A DNA stretch of 64,000 nucleotides from Albimonas donghaensis (GTDB taxonomy: Bacteria > Pseudomonadota > Alphaproteobacteria > Rhodobacterales > Rhodobacteraceae). The notes beneath the pieces are model-generated. The model was not told the DNA's origin and ran no database searches. It saw only the letters and a program-made list of their open reading frames with translations. This document shows, one piece after another, positions 19,517 through 28,098 of the stretch. Numbering within the stretch: the stretch's first letter is position 1; the number at the start of each line of letters is the position of its first letter. The DNA is taken from NCBI RefSeq assembly GCF_900106695.1, contig NZ_FNMZ01000001.1, positions 930,001-994,000 on the forward strand. Direction: 5' to 3'. The position numbers and the translations under genes were made by a program.

Positions 19517-19522
19517 ACTATA
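19517..19522 (-). promoter_or_regulatory. Probable -10 element of the leu leader/leuA transcript
   Basis: TATAGT lies 7 bp before the leader-peptide ATG. No clear -35 hexamer is visible at the right distance. Confidence 0.45.
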
Positions 19523-19719
19523 CGCAGGGCAGGGCGGAAGGAAAGGGGAAAGCGCGTCGGGGTCTTCCGGGCGGATTTCGCCCGAAAGGCCCGGATTTCC
19601 CCCGAATCCGCGGCGTCGGACGGCGCGAATCGCGGCTTCGTTGACGTCTTGGAAAGGACGCCGGGCCATCTTCCCGCGATCTTCAGGCTGAAATGACCTT
19701 CCTGCGAGGATCGACGTCC

Positions 19720-22296
19720 ATGCCCAGACTGACCATCGCGACCCGATTCCTGATCGCGGTCGGCATTCCTTCCCTGGTGCTCATGTTCTTCGCGGGTCTC
19801 GAAGTCAGGCATGCCTGGCTCCAGAGCCGCGCCGCCACGGTGGCGGAGGACGGCGTGGCGCTGGTGCGCGAAGCCTCCGCCCTGGTGCATGAGCTTCAGA
19901 AGGAACGCGGGGCCTCGGCCGGCTATCTGGGCTCGGGCGGCGACGCCGATTTCAGGGAACGCGTGCAAGGTCAGCGCCAGCAGACCGACGCCGCCGCCGA
20001 ACGTTTCGCAGGGCGGCTGGCCGCCTATCGCGTCGCCGGGCTGGAGCCGGTGATCGAACAGGCGGAGGAGGCTCTGGCCATCTCGGCGGAGCTTGAGGCG
20101 AAGCGCGACGCGGTGGACGAGCTGCGCATTCCGCTCGGCGACATGGCGGGCTGGTACACGACGCAGATAGGGGAGTTGATCAACATCGCCCCCACCCTGC
20201 GCTCGGCGATGACCTTCAGCGAGGGCGACGCCCTGCTGGCCGCGATGACCGCGCTGATCAACGCGAAGGAGCGTGCGGGGCTGGAACGGGCGATGGGCGC
20301 CAACGGGTTCGGCAAGGGCGCCTTCGCGCCGGATGTCTACGCGCGGTTCGAAAGTCTCGCCGTGCGGCAGGACGTCTATCTCGACGAATTCCGGGCGGTC
20401 GCGCCGGCCGAATCCGTCGCCGCGCTTGATCGCCTGCTCGCAAGCCCCGTGGCGCTGGAGGTGCAGCGCATGCGCCAGGTGGCGTCCGACGGCGTGCGCC
20501 TGGGTTTCATGAACGGCGTGACGGGCGGGCAATGGTTCGACGCGATCACCGCCAAGATCAACCTGCTGAGGGGGCTTGAGGCCGAGCTGGCCGAACTCCT
20601 GCAGTCGGTCGCGGCCCGGTCCGGCGACAGGGCGCGAACCGGGCTGCTGGTCGTGAGCGTGGCGGTCACGCTGGCGCTGCTGATCTCGTCCGGGCTGGCC
20701 TACATGTCGGCCATCGGCCTTGTCCGGCCGCTGGCCGCGATCTCGGCGGCCTTCGCCCGGATCGCCGAGGGCCGGGATCTCGGGATCGACGACCGCACGT
20801 TCGATCGCAAGGACGAAGTCGGCGCGCTGGCCCGCAGCGCCCGGGAAATGAGCTACACCGCCGACCGCGCCCACCGGATCACGTCGGCGCTCGACGTGTC
20901 GTCGGGCCCCATCGTGGTCTGCAACAGCCGCTTCTACATCACCTACGCCAACCCGGCCTTCCAGAAGCTGGTCGACGCGTCGAGCGAGTATTTCAGGTCC
21001 CTGGGCGCCGATGTCAGCGACATCAGCGGCAAGAACATCGACATCTTCCACAAGGACAAACCCCGCATCCGCAACATGCTGGAGGCGCTGGACGGCCAGC
21101 ATCGCGCGACCATCGGCTTCGATGAGCGGATTTTCGACCTGACCGCGGCGCCGATCATCGACTCCAACAACCGCCGCATCGGCTATGCCATCGTCTGGGA
21201 CGATGTCACCCAGACCCGGCGGCTGGAGACGCAGCTGCGCGAAGTGCTCGCCGCCGCCGGCGACGGCGACTTCGCCAAGCGCCTGGACTCGCAGGTGGAC
21301 GACCCCTTCCTGCGCGACGTCGCCACCGGCATGAACCGCATCTGCGATATCGTCGCGACCTTTTCCGAGGACGTCGACCGCGCCGTGCGCGCGCTGGCGG
21401 AGGGCGACCTCACCCGGCGGGTCGAAGGCGCCTACGGCGGCGCGCTGGGCACGCTGGCGGAGGGCGTGAACGTCACCGTCGATCGCCTCAACGGCCTGAT
21501 CACCGACATCAAGTCGGCCGGCGGCCGGGTGCGGGCCGCCTCCGACGAAATCGCCTCGGGCGCCGGCGCGCTCGCCGAACGGGCGGAGAGCCAGGCCGCG
21601 GCGCTGGAGGAGACCGCCGCGCTGATGGAGGAGATGACCGGTTCGGTGAAAGCCAACGCCGACTCCGCCTCCGAGGCCCGCGCCGACGCCAATGAGGCCG
21701 ACGGACGCGCCGACAGCGGCCGGGTGGTGGTGGACGAAGCGGTCTCGGCGATGAGCCGCCTCTCCGACAGTTCCCGTCGGATGACCGAGATCGTGGACGT
21801 GATCGCCTCGATCGCCACCCAGACCAACCTGCTGGCCCTGAACGCGGCGGTGGAGGCGGCGCGCGCCGGCGACGCCGGCAAGGGCTTCGCCGTGGTGGCG
21901 TCCGAGGTCGGGGCGCTGGCCCGCCGTTCGCGGGAGGCCGCCGACGACATCCGCGGCCTGATCACCGAAAGCTCGGAACGCGTGGATACCGGGGTCGGCC
22001 TGGTGGAGCGCACCGGCAACGCGCTTTCGGAAATGGCGGAGGCCATGCGCCGGATCTCGGAGCGTGTCGGGCGCATCGACATGGCGAGCCGGGAGCAGGC
22101 CTCCGGGGTCGAAGAGATCAACCAGGCCGTGACCCAGATGGACGAGAACACCCAGCGCAACGCGGCGCTGGCCGACAGCTCCGCCCGCTCCGCCCGCGCC
22201 CTGGCCTCCGAATCCGAAGAGCTCGACCGCCTCACCGCCATGTTCCGCACCCATGACGCCGCCCGCCGCGAAGACGGGTCCCGAAGCGCGGCCTGA
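19720..22296 (+). CDS. Methyl-accepting chemotaxis protein with NIT and PAS sensor domains
   Basis: An 858-residue chemoreceptor. In order: a membrane segment (FLIAVGIPSLVLMFFAGL), a roughly 260-residue helical NIT sensor (nitrate/nitrite-type; HELQKERGASAGYLGSGG is characteristic), a second membrane segment (LLVVSVAVTLALLISSGLAY), HAMP, a PAS domain (SALDVSSGPIVVCNSRFYITYANPAF), further HAMP-like linkers, and the signalling domain with IATQTNLLALNAAVEAARAG. I start at MPRLTIATRF because GAGGA lies 9 bp upstream; an ATG at 19693 would add 9 residues. No CheA/CheW genes are adjacent, so it must feed a distant chemotaxis system. Ligand identity is inference from the NIT domain. Confidence 0.92.
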   Translation: MPRLTIATRFLIAVGIPSLVLMFFAGLEVRHAWLQSRAATVAEDGVALVREASALVHELQKERGASAGYLGSGGDADFRERVQGQRQQTDAAAERFAGRLAAYRVAGLEPVIEQAEEALAISAELEAKRDAVDELRIPLGDMAGWYTTQIGELINIAPTLRSAMTFSEGDALLAAMTALINAKERAGLERAMGANGFGKGAFAPDVYARFESLAVRQDVYLDEFRAVAPAESVAALDRLLASPVALEVQRMRQVASDGVRLGFMNGVTGGQWFDAITAKINLLRGLEAELAELLQSVAARSGDRARTGLLVVSVAVTLALLISSGLAYMSAIGLVRPLAAISAAFARIAEGRDLGIDDRTFDRKDEVGALARSAREMSYTADRAHRITSALDVSSGPIVVCNSRFYITYANPAFQKLVDASSEYFRSLGADVSDISGKNIDIFHKDKPRIRNMLEALDGQHRATIGFDERIFDLTAAPIIDSNNRRIGYAIVWDDVTQTRRLETQLREVLAAAGDGDFAKRLDSQVDDPFLRDVATGMNRICDIVATFSEDVDRAVRALAEGDLTRRVEGAYGGALGTLAEGVNVTVDRLNGLITDIKSAGGRVRAASDEIASGAGALAERAESQAAALEETAALMEEMTGSVKANADSASEARADANEADGRADSGRVVVDEAVSAMSRLSDSSRRMTEIVDVIASIATQTNLLALNAAVEAARAGDAGKGFAVVASEVGALARRSREAADDIRGLITESSERVDTGVGLVERTGNALSEMAEAMRRISERVGRIDMASREQASGVEEINQAVTQMDENTQRNAALADSSARSARALASESEELDRLTAMFRTHDAARREDGSRSAA

Positions 22297-23634
22297 CCCA
22301 GATCAGGGGCTCGGATCATTGCAAACCGCGCCGTTGCGCCCGCCGGGGACATTCGGCGGCGGCCGTTTCGCGCGGGGAGCCTGTCACGGTGGCGGCCGCG
22401 CTCTCTACTTGATTGCGCTGCTCGGCCTTGGGGGAAGGGTCGAGATGCGCCGCAGGTTCGGTATGGCGTATTCACGGGGGCGCCGCGATGGATGCGCGCC
22501 CGGCCTCCTGCGAAGGGCGAGCCCCATCCATCCGTTCGGCTGACGCTCACCTTTCGGGCGCGTATCTCGATGGTCTCCCGGTCATGGCTCCTGCTTGCCG
22601 GGTCACAAAGCCCCGGAGGACCCGATCTGTTTCAATCGCTTCGCTGAGCGCCGCCATCGCCAAGGCGTCGGCTTGGATGGGGCCTCAAGCGCGGCGAAAC
22701 AATCGCCGGGCCCGCGGGCGCCCCGTTTGGCGAGGTCTCGGACCTGTTCTGTGATCCCGCGCGATGCTGACGTTTCGCGCCCCTTCCGCTCCCGGGCGAA
22801 CGTTACCCGAACGCAAGGGCCTCGGCCGGGATGTCGTGTCCGAATTGCGTGCGCAAGCGGCCAGCGGGGCGCGTTGATCCCTCGGCGACCATCGACCTGC
22901 CGCGCGTTCGGTGCCTGCGATAGCGAAGGCGGATGTTCGCCAGTCCCGGTCGCCAGGGGCGTGACGCGCGTCTGCCCTTTCGCCGCTCTGACAGCGCCTT
23001 GAGGTCGTCTCGGCCATAACCCGCCAGGCCTCGCCCGCTCGCACAGAAGCGGAACGGTCGCGAGGCGCTTGTTTCGGGATGCAGCGCAGGTGGACGCATC
23101 TCCCGCCGCCGGGGCGAAGGAGAGGCTGAAGATCATCCGCACGAGGCCCGGAGCGCGGACGCATATGTTCGCAATTCAGATGCGGATTGCAGCGATCTCG
23201 GGAGCAGCGGGATAGTTTTCCCACTACGGTCAGGAGCGTGGCGAGGCCTCGAAATCGTTCGAAACGGTTGAAAAAGCCGCTTCACGAGGCTCCGCTGGCG
23301 ATTGACCCGTGGGCTGAAGCTGAAGGCGCCCTTACGGATCGTGCGGTGCGGATCGGGTTGGCGGCGCAGGCCCGATCCGCGATCAGGGTCGTGTCGCGCT
23401 GCAGGCGGGCGACAAACGCGGTTCCCATCGGCGCGTCGCCGGCCCGGTCGGGTTTCGGCTTCAGACGGAGGGCCCGCCCTTCGGGCGTCCCGCCACGGCG
23501 TTCCGGCCCGAACGCGCCGCAGGATGCCGCGGATCACCCGCCGGTCGTCCACCCGTGGCACGCCTCGCGGATTGTGAGGCGGCGGAGGCTGTGATCGCCC
23601 GTTCCCGGATCGCGAGGCCTTCGGCGGCGCCCTC
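22297..23634. other. 1.34-kb region with no convincing gene
   Basis: This lies between the chemoreceptor and the convergent MORN gene. Open frames exist on both strands, but none has a recognisable domain, good ribosome site or coding-like composition. By eye GC is somewhat lower than in flanking genes. It contains an 8-bp inverted repeat GATGGATG/CATCCATC (22488-22495 and 22526-22533) and a short TTCG-looped hairpin near 23473-23490. It may hold decayed sequence or an unrecognised RNA. Confidence 0.5.
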
Positions 23635-25434
23635 TCAGCCGCCGCTCGCCGGGGCAGGGGCGGGTGCGGCAGGAGCGGGGGCGGGGGCGGCGGAGGACGG
23701 GGCGCCGTCGAGCCATTCGCCCTCGAAGATCGAGCCGTCGGCATAGGTCATCCGACCCTCGCCCTCGCGCTTGCCCTTCACGAATTCGCCCTCGTAGACG
23801 TCGCCGCTCTTGTAGCGGGCCTCGCCCACGCCATCGATCTCCCCGGCCTGCCACTCGCCCTCATAGGTCGAGCCGTCGGGGAAGGTCATCACGCCGGTTC
23901 CCTGCTGGAGGCCGGCCTCCCACTCGCCTTCGTAGGCGTAGCCGTCGGCATAGACCAGCTTGCCCCGGCCATCATACTGGCCGGCCGAGAAATGCCCCTC
24001 ATAGCGCGAGCCGTCGGCGAAGACCGCCTTGCCCTCGCCGTCCAGCCGACCCGCGACCCAGGTCCCCTCGAACCGGTCGCCGTCGGCATAGGTCAGCACG
24101 CCGGGGCCCTCGGGCTTGCCGTCGACGAAAGCGCCCTCGTGCACGCGGCCGTCGGGATAGCGGGCCACGCCCTCGCCCTGCATGGCGCCGGCCTTCCATT
24201 CGCCCTCGTAGACGAAGCCGTCGGGCAGGGTCAGCTTGCCCTGGCCGTCGCGCAGCCCCTCGGCGAAGCCGCCTTCGTAGACCGAGCCGTCGGGGAAGGC
24301 CTCGCGCCCCTGGCCGTGGCGCACCCGCGCCGCCCAGTCGCCCTCGTAGACATAGCCGTCGGGATAGGTGAGCTTGCCCTTCCCGTCGTATTTGCCGGCC
24401 TTGAAGCCGCCCTCGTAGCGCACGCCGTCGGCATAGGCGGCGACGCCCTGGCCTTCCAGCCGGCCTTCGGACCAGGTTCCTTCGAAGCGGTCGCCGTTGG
24501 GATAGGTCAGCACGCCCTCGCCTTCGGGCTTGCCGGCCACGAATGTCCCTTCGTGCACGCGTCCGTCGGCATAGCGGGCGACGCCCTCGCCCTCGATCCG
24601 GCCGTCGGACCAGCCGCCCTCATAGGCGAAGCCGTCGGCGGCGGTGAACTTGCCCTGGCCGTCGCGGCGGTCGTCGTGGAATTCGCCCTCGTAGACGTCG
24701 CCATTGGCATAGGTGGCCTTGCCCTGTCCCTCGCGCTTGCCGTCGACGAAGCCGCCCTCGTAGACGTCGCCGTTGGACTGGGCCGCGGCGCCCGCGCCCT
24801 CGAACCGGCCGGCGACCCAGGTCCCCTCATAGACGTCGCCGTCGGGCAGGGTCATCTTGCCCTGGCCCTCGCGCAGGCCGGCCTTGATCTCTCCGACATA
24901 GACCGAGCCGTCGGGGTAGCGCAGCTCCGCCTCGCCCTGCGGCTCCCCGGCCACGAAGCCGCCCTCGTAGCGGTAGCCGTCCGGACGGGTGAGCACGCCG
25001 TGGCCGTCCGGCTGCGAGTTCTTGAACGTGCCCTCGTAGACCATCCCGTCCACGTAGCGCGCGACGCCCTCGCCCTCGATCCGGCCCTCGATCCAGTCGC
25101 CCTCGTAGCCGCCGCCCTCGGCATAGGTGATGCGGCCCTTGCCCTGGGGCTTCCCGCCCACGAACGTGCCTTCGTAGACCGAGCCGTTGGGGTATTTGGC
25201 CACCCCCTCACCCTCGATCCAGCCGTCCCTGAACTCGCCGACATAGGAGAAGCCGTCCGGCCGCGTCAGCGAGCCCGCGCCATGCTGCCGGCCTTCCCTG
25301 AACTGGCCTTCGTAGACCTCGCCGCTGTCATAGCGCTTGGTCTCCACGTCCGACTGGGCGGCGAGATCGATGGGGGCGACGAAGGGCGCGGCCGCGGCCA
25401 GCGCGGCGACGGCGCATATGTGACGCAGGCGCAT
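23635..25434 (-). CDS. Secreted MORN-repeat protein (23 full repeats)
   Basis: 599 residues: a signal peptide (MRLRHICAVAALAAAAPFVAPIDLAAQ), then 23 consecutive 23-residue MORN repeats of the form 'vYEGeF..G..eGqG...ypdG' plus a partial one, and an Ala/Pro tail. MORN repeats form elongated beta-hairpin rods that often bind lipids or scaffold proteins. The export signal places this one in the periplasm or outside. Repeats 10-15 closely resemble 16-21 (a six-unit, 138-residue super-repeat), showing growth by block duplication. I start at 25434 because GGAGG lies 10 bp upstream; a GTG six codons earlier overlaps that site. Function is unknown. Confidence 0.88.
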   Translation of the reverse strand: MRLRHICAVAALAAAAPFVAPIDLAAQSDVETKRYDSGEVYEGQFREGRQHGAGSLTRPDGFSYVGEFRDGWIEGEGVAKYPNGSVYEGTFVGGKPQGKGRITYAEGGGYEGDWIEGRIEGEGVARYVDGMVYEGTFKNSQPDGHGVLTRPDGYRYEGGFVAGEPQGEAELRYPDGSVYVGEIKAGLREGQGKMTLPDGDVYEGTWVAGRFEGAGAAAQSNGDVYEGGFVDGKREGQGKATYANGDVYEGEFHDDRRDGQGKFTAADGFAYEGGWSDGRIEGEGVARYADGRVHEGTFVAGKPEGEGVLTYPNGDRFEGTWSEGRLEGQGVAAYADGVRYEGGFKAGKYDGKGKLTYPDGYVYEGDWAARVRHGQGREAFPDGSVYEGGFAEGLRDGQGKLTLPDGFVYEGEWKAGAMQGEGVARYPDGRVHEGAFVDGKPEGPGVLTYADGDRFEGTWVAGRLDGEGKAVFADGSRYEGHFSAGQYDGRGKLVYADGYAYEGEWEAGLQQGTGVMTFPDGSTYEGEWQAGEIDGVGEARYKSGDVYEGEFVKGKREGEGRMTYADGSIFEGEWLDGAPSSAAPAPAPAAPAPAPASGG

Positions 25435-25778
25435 GCCGCGAGGGTCCTCCACAATGGACGGCGCGCCGGACGCGGGGTCGGCGCGGGATCGGGCTGACGA
25501 TAGGGGCGGCGCGCGGCGCTGGCAACCGGCGCGGCGCCGGGAAACTTCGTTCCGCAGGGGGAGGATAGGGCGCGTTCGCGCGGCCCCGCCGAAGGTCCGC
25601 GCCCCGGCGTCCCCCGCCTCCCGCGCCCCCGCGGCGCCCGGCGGTCTTGCGAAGCCGGCTGCGGCGCCTGTAACTGCGCCCCCGGAACGATCCCGGCGCC
25701 CACGCCGGATCGCCCCCCGCGCCGCCGCCCCGACCGCGGGGCGCGCCCGACGCGAAGCGGCCCTGCGGAGACCCGACC
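25435..25778. other. 344-bp divergent region between the MORN gene and nadE
   Basis: Very GC-rich DNA with no visible RNA gene or credible small frame. Promoters for both flanking genes are presumably here, but I could not identify hexamers. Confidence 0.45.
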
Positions 25779-27443
25779 ATGCCCGACGCCTTCCGGCTCA
25801 CTCTCGCCCAGCTCGATCCCAAGGTGGGCGACGTCTCGGGCAATGCCGAGCGCGCGCTCGCCGCCTGGGCGCAGGGCAAGGCCGAGGGCGCGCATTTCGT
25901 GGCGCTGCCCGAGATGTTCCTCGCCGGCTACCAGCCGCAGGACCTGGTGCTCAAGCCCGCCTTCGTCGCCGCCTGCGCCCGCCGGCTGGAGGCGCTGGCC
26001 GAGGCGACGGCCGACGGCCCCGCGCTGGGCATCGGCGCGCCGCTGGCGGGGCTTGAGCGGATCGAGAACGCCTATTTCATCCTGTCGGGGGGGCGCATCC
26101 ACGCGCATGTGTCCAAGCATCACCTGCCCACTTACGGGGTGTTCGACGAAAAGCGCCTCTATCGCTCCGCCGACCCGTCGGGTCCGGTGCAGATCGGCCC
26201 GGCCCGCGTCGGCATCCCGATCTGCGAGGACGCCTGGTTCCCCGACGTGGCCGAGACCGCGGCCGAATCCGGGGCCGAGATCCTGTTCGTGCCCAACGGC
26301 TCCCCGTGGGAGCGGGGCAAGCACGACCTGCGCATGAATCTCATGGTCTCCCGCGTGGTCGAGACCGGGCTGCCGCTGATCTATCTCAACCGCACCGGCG
26401 GGCAGGACGACCAGGTCTTCGACGGCGGCTCCTTCGCGCTGAACGTGCATGGCGGGCTCGCGGCCCAGTTGCCGATGTTCGAGGAAGCGGTGGAGACGCT
26501 GACGCTGGAGACCGGCCCCGAGGGCTGGGCCTGCGCCCCCGGCCCCATGGCCCCGGTGCCCGACACGGCGGAGCTGGAATACAAGGCCATGGTCGTCGGC
26601 ACCCGCGACTACGCCCGCAAGACCGGGTTCTCCAGGGTGCTGCTGGGGCTCTCGGGCGGGATCGACAGCGCCATCGTCGCGGCCATCGCCGCCGACGCCT
26701 TCGGGCCGGAGAACGTGCGCTGCGTGATGCTGCCCTCGCGCTACACGTCCGAGGAAAGCCTGCATGACGCGGGCGAGGTGGCGCGCAATCTCGGCGCGCC
26801 CCTGATGACCATTCCCATCGGCCCCGGCGTCGACGTGATCGGCGAAACCCTCGCCCCCGCCTTCGAGGGGCGCGAACCCGACGTGACGGAGGAGAACGTG
26901 CAGTCCCGCCTGCGCGGCCTCTACCTGATGGCGATGTCCAACAAGTTCGGCGAGCTGCTGCTGACCACCGGCAACAAGTCCGAAGTCGCGGTCGGCTACG
27001 CCACGCTCTACGGCGACATGAACGGCGGCTGGAACCCGATCAAGGATCTCTACAAGACCGAGGTCTTTGACGCCTGCCGCTGGCGCAACGCCAACCATCG
27101 CCCCTGGATGAAGGCTCCGGCCGGGGAGGTCATCCCGCCGCGGGTCATCGACAAGCCGCCCAGCGCCGAGCTTCGCCCCGACCAGCGCGACGACGACAGC
27201 CTGCCGCCTTACCCGGTGCTCGACGCCATCCTGCGCATGCTGATCGAGGGCGACGCCGCCATCGCCGACATCGTGGCGGCGGGCCATGACCGCGCCACCG
27301 CCGAACGGGTCGAGCACCTGCTCTACATCGCCGAATACAAGCGCCATCAGTCCGCGCCCGGTCCCAAACTGGGCGCCAAGGCCTTCTGGCTCGACCGCCG
27401 CTATCCCATCGCGTCCTCCTGGCGCGACCGAGAGGACGCCTGA
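25779..27443 (+). CDS. nadE: Glutamine-dependent NAD+ synthetase
   Basis: Amidates nicotinic acid adenine dinucleotide to NAD+ using glutamine. The 554 residues hold an N-terminal nitrilase-type glutaminase with its catalytic triad (E in LPEMFLAGY, K in SKHHLPTYGVFDE, C in GIPICEDAW) and a C-terminal synthetase domain with the PP-loop LGLSGGIDSAIVA, then TTGNKSEVAVGYATLYGD. The length fits the short two-domain bacterial form. GGAGA lies about 7 bp before the ATG. The next gene begins 8 bp after its stop. Confidence 0.95.
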   Translation: MPDAFRLTLAQLDPKVGDVSGNAERALAAWAQGKAEGAHFVALPEMFLAGYQPQDLVLKPAFVAACARRLEALAEATADGPALGIGAPLAGLERIENAYFILSGGRIHAHVSKHHLPTYGVFDEKRLYRSADPSGPVQIGPARVGIPICEDAWFPDVAETAAESGAEILFVPNGSPWERGKHDLRMNLMVSRVVETGLPLIYLNRTGGQDDQVFDGGSFALNVHGGLAAQLPMFEEAVETLTLETGPEGWACAPGPMAPVPDTAELEYKAMVVGTRDYARKTGFSRVLLGLSGGIDSAIVAAIAADAFGPENVRCVMLPSRYTSEESLHDAGEVARNLGAPLMTIPIGPGVDVIGETLAPAFEGREPDVTEENVQSRLRGLYLMAMSNKFGELLLTTGNKSEVAVGYATLYGDMNGGWNPIKDLYKTEVFDACRWRNANHRPWMKAPAGEVIPPRVIDKPPSAELRPDQRDDDSLPPYPVLDAILRMLIEGDAAIADIVAAGHDRATAERVEHLLYIAEYKRHQSAPGPKLGAKAFWLDRRYPIASSWRDREDA

Positions 27444-27450
27444 GCCCGCC

Positions 27451-28098
27451 ATGACCGACAAGAACCCGAACGAACACGACGACCCGACCGTCACGCCGGA
27501 CGATGCGCCGGCCGACGCGGCCCCGCTCCGCAAACCGACCCGCGAGGAGATGCGGGACATGTCGGATGAGGAGATCATGGCCGCCCACGGCATGGAGTTG
27601 GGCCCCCGCCTTCCGGCCGAATTCCGGCTGATGGCGGGCAAGCAGGTGCTGCTGGCCTTTCTCTGCGCGCTGGCGGTGGGGCTGGTGCTGTCGCGGATCA
27701 TGGATCCCGAGGGGCCGGGAGGCGACTCGGTCTTTCTGTGGGTCGCCGGCTTGGTCTTCCTCGCCGCCGGGCTGTTCTTCTGGAAGGAAGGGCGGGATCC
27801 GCGCCCGATCCTCGTGGTCGACGCGGACGGCATCACCGACCGCGCCTTCGGCCGCATCCCCTGGGCGGACATCGCCGCGTTCCGGATGAACGGCTCGCTG
27901 TTCAATCCGGGCTTCGGCTATTCGCTGAAAAAGGGCGTGGCGCCGCAGAAAAAGGCGGTGCTCTACAAGCTGCAGGCGGGGATGAACCGGCTTTCGGCGC
28001 TGCCCGAGCGGACCTTCCGCAAGCAGATGGTGGCGGGGGGCTGCGATCCGATGCTGCTCGCCTTCCGCAAGGCGCGCCCGGACCTCGAAACCCGATGA
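27451..28098 (+). CDS. Two-helix membrane protein of unknown function
   Basis: 215 residues: an acidic disordered start (about 1-50, including SDEEIMAAHG), two adjacent membrane segments (VLLAFLCALAVGLVLS and VFLWVAGLVFLAAGLFFW), then a cytoplasmic domain with RPILVVDADGITDRAFGRIPWADIAAFRM. The pattern of 'vd..GI.d...g.ipW.di..f' after two helices resembles PH-like membrane proteins of the STM3941 kind, but I hold that loosely. It is placed between nadE (8 bp) and gltX (ATGA overlap), so it is likely co-translated with both. Confidence 0.75.
   Translation: MTDKNPNEHDDPTVTPDDAPADAAPLRKPTREEMRDMSDEEIMAAHGMELGPRLPAEFRLMAGKQVLLAFLCALAVGLVLSRIMDPEGPGGDSVFLWVAGLVFLAAGLFFWKEGRDPRPILVVDADGITDRAFGRIPWADIAAFRMNGSLFNPGFGYSLKKGVAPQKKAVLYKLQAGMNRLSALPERTFRKQMVAGGCDPMLLAFRKARPDLETR

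Noticed and set aside
19510-22254. Long minus-strand frame opposite the chemoreceptor
   Set aside because: Only its final 26 codons (19429-19509) are plausible, as the leu leader peptide. The rest is antisense to a well-supported chemoreceptor.
23187-23594. 135-residue plus-strand frame in the gene-free segment
   Set aside because: Arg-rich low-complexity product, no ribosome site, and several competing frames of equal quality.
27738-28094. Extended start for gltX
   Set aside because: These codons overlap the well-supported membrane protein gene in another frame; the ATG at 28095 in an ATGA overlap begins exactly at the conserved RFAPSPTG signature.
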